Shown in pieces: positions 62,801 through 64,000 of a stretch of 64,000 bases of DNA (within the stretch, counting starts at the first letter, position 1; every line of letters starts with the position of its first letter). A program made the position numbers and the translations under genes. The notes under the pieces are model-generated. The model was not told where the DNA came from. It saw only the letters and a program-made list of their open reading frames with translations, and did no database searches. The stretch comes from Larus michahellis (Eukaryota; Chordata; Aves; Charadriiformes; Laridae): positions 105,576,847 through 105,640,846 of the forward strand of contig NC_133898.1 of NCBI RefSeq assembly GCF_964199755.1. The letters run 5' to 3'.

Positions 62801-64000
62801 TCATTCCAAGGAATGAAACTGCCAGGAATCATCATATGCTTTCTGTTTTTTGGGTGCCAGACAAAAGTGTTGAGACTAAGTGGTAACAGAGCCTTTGTGG
62901 TGGCATTTGTTTTGAAGGAAGAGAGGCAGCATCACAACTTGCACTGTAGGGTAGCGTTCCCTAGTGCTCCCATCCTCCCCCGAGTAAAGAGCTGGAAAGG
63001 TCAAAGCACTGGTTCTGCTATATCTTGAAAAGTCAGCTATCTTCTTGCTTACAGGCTTAGTACAACCAAGGGGTTTACCAAACAGCTGTTGTGTCTTCTG
63101 GGGGCAGTTCGTTTTTACCCTGTTTTCCACAACCATGAAGTCTTGGCAATGGTAAAAAAAAACCAAAGAAACAAAAACTACAAATGTGAGTGTAACAGAA
63201 TAAGACTTGCTTTTTAAAAAAAAAAAATAAAATCTCTTTAAAGGTCTCTCTGAATCTGCATTTGTAGGTAAAGGTCCTTTGTCTCTTAGTCATCCTTCTG
63301 CCTCATTTAAAACTGACAGTTGGCCTCCCTGTTCATGCTTGGCTTCTCCTGACTGTGGAAAATACAAGACACTGAACTATCTCATTACTTCTCATCAAAC
63401 CCCTCCTTATTACCCTAGTCTTAATGCCCACAAAAGTTGTGCAACAACTAGATCTGCTGAGGAGACCCTGTCATGCTAACTGGTACAGTCTCATGGTCTC
63501 CTTGTGTTTTCAGCTTCCTCTCCCATCAAACAATGTATGCTTATCTTTGGATTTGCAGAGTAGAGGTCATTAAGCTCTTTTTTTTTTTGTGTGTGTGTGC
63601 AACAGATACAAAAACCTGTAAGTTTTCGATACTGCGTTTTAAAAGTTTGGTAGAGTGATTAGGTACTATGTGAGACAATTAGTTCATGCAGCTTGGCAGA
63701 TATTAGTGATACCAAAAGAGTTCAATGGGGTTTTGAGAGTAACGTAAAGTCTATTCTGCTGCTTACCAGCTTTTGTCCCAAAAAGCTCTCTTCTGTGCCA
63801 GCGTGTTACCAATCTCTTGTGCCTCTCATCTGCTGATTGCATTCTTGCAGCTGACCCATGTTGCTTAAGTTTCACTTTGCAGCTTAATGCAGACACTCAG
63901 ATCAGACAAGTGGAATGGCTGGCCCTTGGCTAGGCTCACTGCCATTGCTTTGTGCTGAGCACGTGCATGAGCGTATGAATCACAGCACTTCATGCATTAC
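59829..64000 (+). other. GCLC: GCLC intron 1 (part)
   Basis: Starts with GTGAAC and is GC-rich for about 250 bp, then becomes ordinary AT-rich intron with a TTTA-type tract at 60100-60130 and a short GT run near 63588. A 12-bp-arm inverted repeat lies at 61129-61166. No exon was recognised. Confidence 0.8.
61129..61166. repeat. Short inverted repeat (12-bp perfect arms) in GCLC intron 1
   Basis: TCTAGTCTACAC and GTGTAGACTAGA flank a 14-nt loop. After one mismatch three more pairs can form inside the loop. Too short for a typical pre-microRNA. Confidence 0.9.

Noticed and set aside
1-64000. CRISPR array, bacterial operon, tRNA or rRNA genes
   Set aside because: No regularly spaced direct repeats, no prokaryotic gene organisation and no intact A/B-box tRNA or rRNA sequence; the window is animal nuclear DNA.

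Overview
This window is vertebrate nuclear DNA, almost certainly from a bird. It has spliced genes with GT-AG introns, CpG-rich promoters, several 5'-truncated CR1 LINE copies ending in the CR1-type 3' octamer-like tail (ATTCTRTG), avian-style solo LTRs, and long AT-rich non-coding stretches. Three protein-coding genes are supported. They are an Elongin-A-family gene on the minus strand (coding exons at 134-980, 2604-2716, 4590-4646 and 11876-11953, continuing off the left edge), KLHL31 complete in its coding part on the plus strand (21451-22622 joined to 24513-25245), and the first exon of GCLC on the plus strand (59679-59828, continuing off the right edge). The order KLHL31 then GCLC on the same strand matches the arrangement I know from human 6p12.

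Layout. 1-12200: Elongin-A-like gene, transcribed leftward from a CpG island at about 11450-12200. Its introns hold a solo LTR (1924-2460) and a strongly decayed antisense CR1 (about 8860-9500). 12205-13795: two younger CR1 fragments tail to tail just upstream of that promoter. 13800-21418: AT-rich intergenic or KLHL31 upstream sequence with one more CR1 fragment (18433-18655) and a small GC-rich patch at 19840-20070. 21419-25700: KLHL31, with an ancient MIR SINE in or just after its 3'UTR. 25700-58190: gene-poor DNA with CR1 fragments, a cluster of LTR-like sequences at 31.4-34.6 kb, a minus-strand solo LTR at 46.1-46.6 kb, an orphan CpG-rich patch at 37.2-37.7 kb and a perfect 26-bp palindrome at 35503-35528. 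58194-59082: a CR1 fragment with a long surviving reading frame. 59398-59678: the GCLC promoter, with a perfect 44-bp-arm GC-rich inverted repeat carrying GC boxes and a canonical antioxidant response element 164 bp before the ATG. 59829-64000: GCLC intron 1.

The genes do not form one pathway. The Elongin-A-like protein would act in RNA polymerase II elongation or ubiquitylation, KLHL31 is a BTB-BACK-Kelch CUL3 adaptor of striated muscle, and GCLC makes gamma-glutamylcysteine for glutathione. The items most worth a second look are the intron-bearing Elongin-A paralogue beside KLHL31 with its internal 150-bp in-frame tandem duplication, and the hairpin-plus-ARE architecture of the GCLC promoter. 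I found no prokaryotic-type system, CRISPR array, tRNA or rRNA gene.
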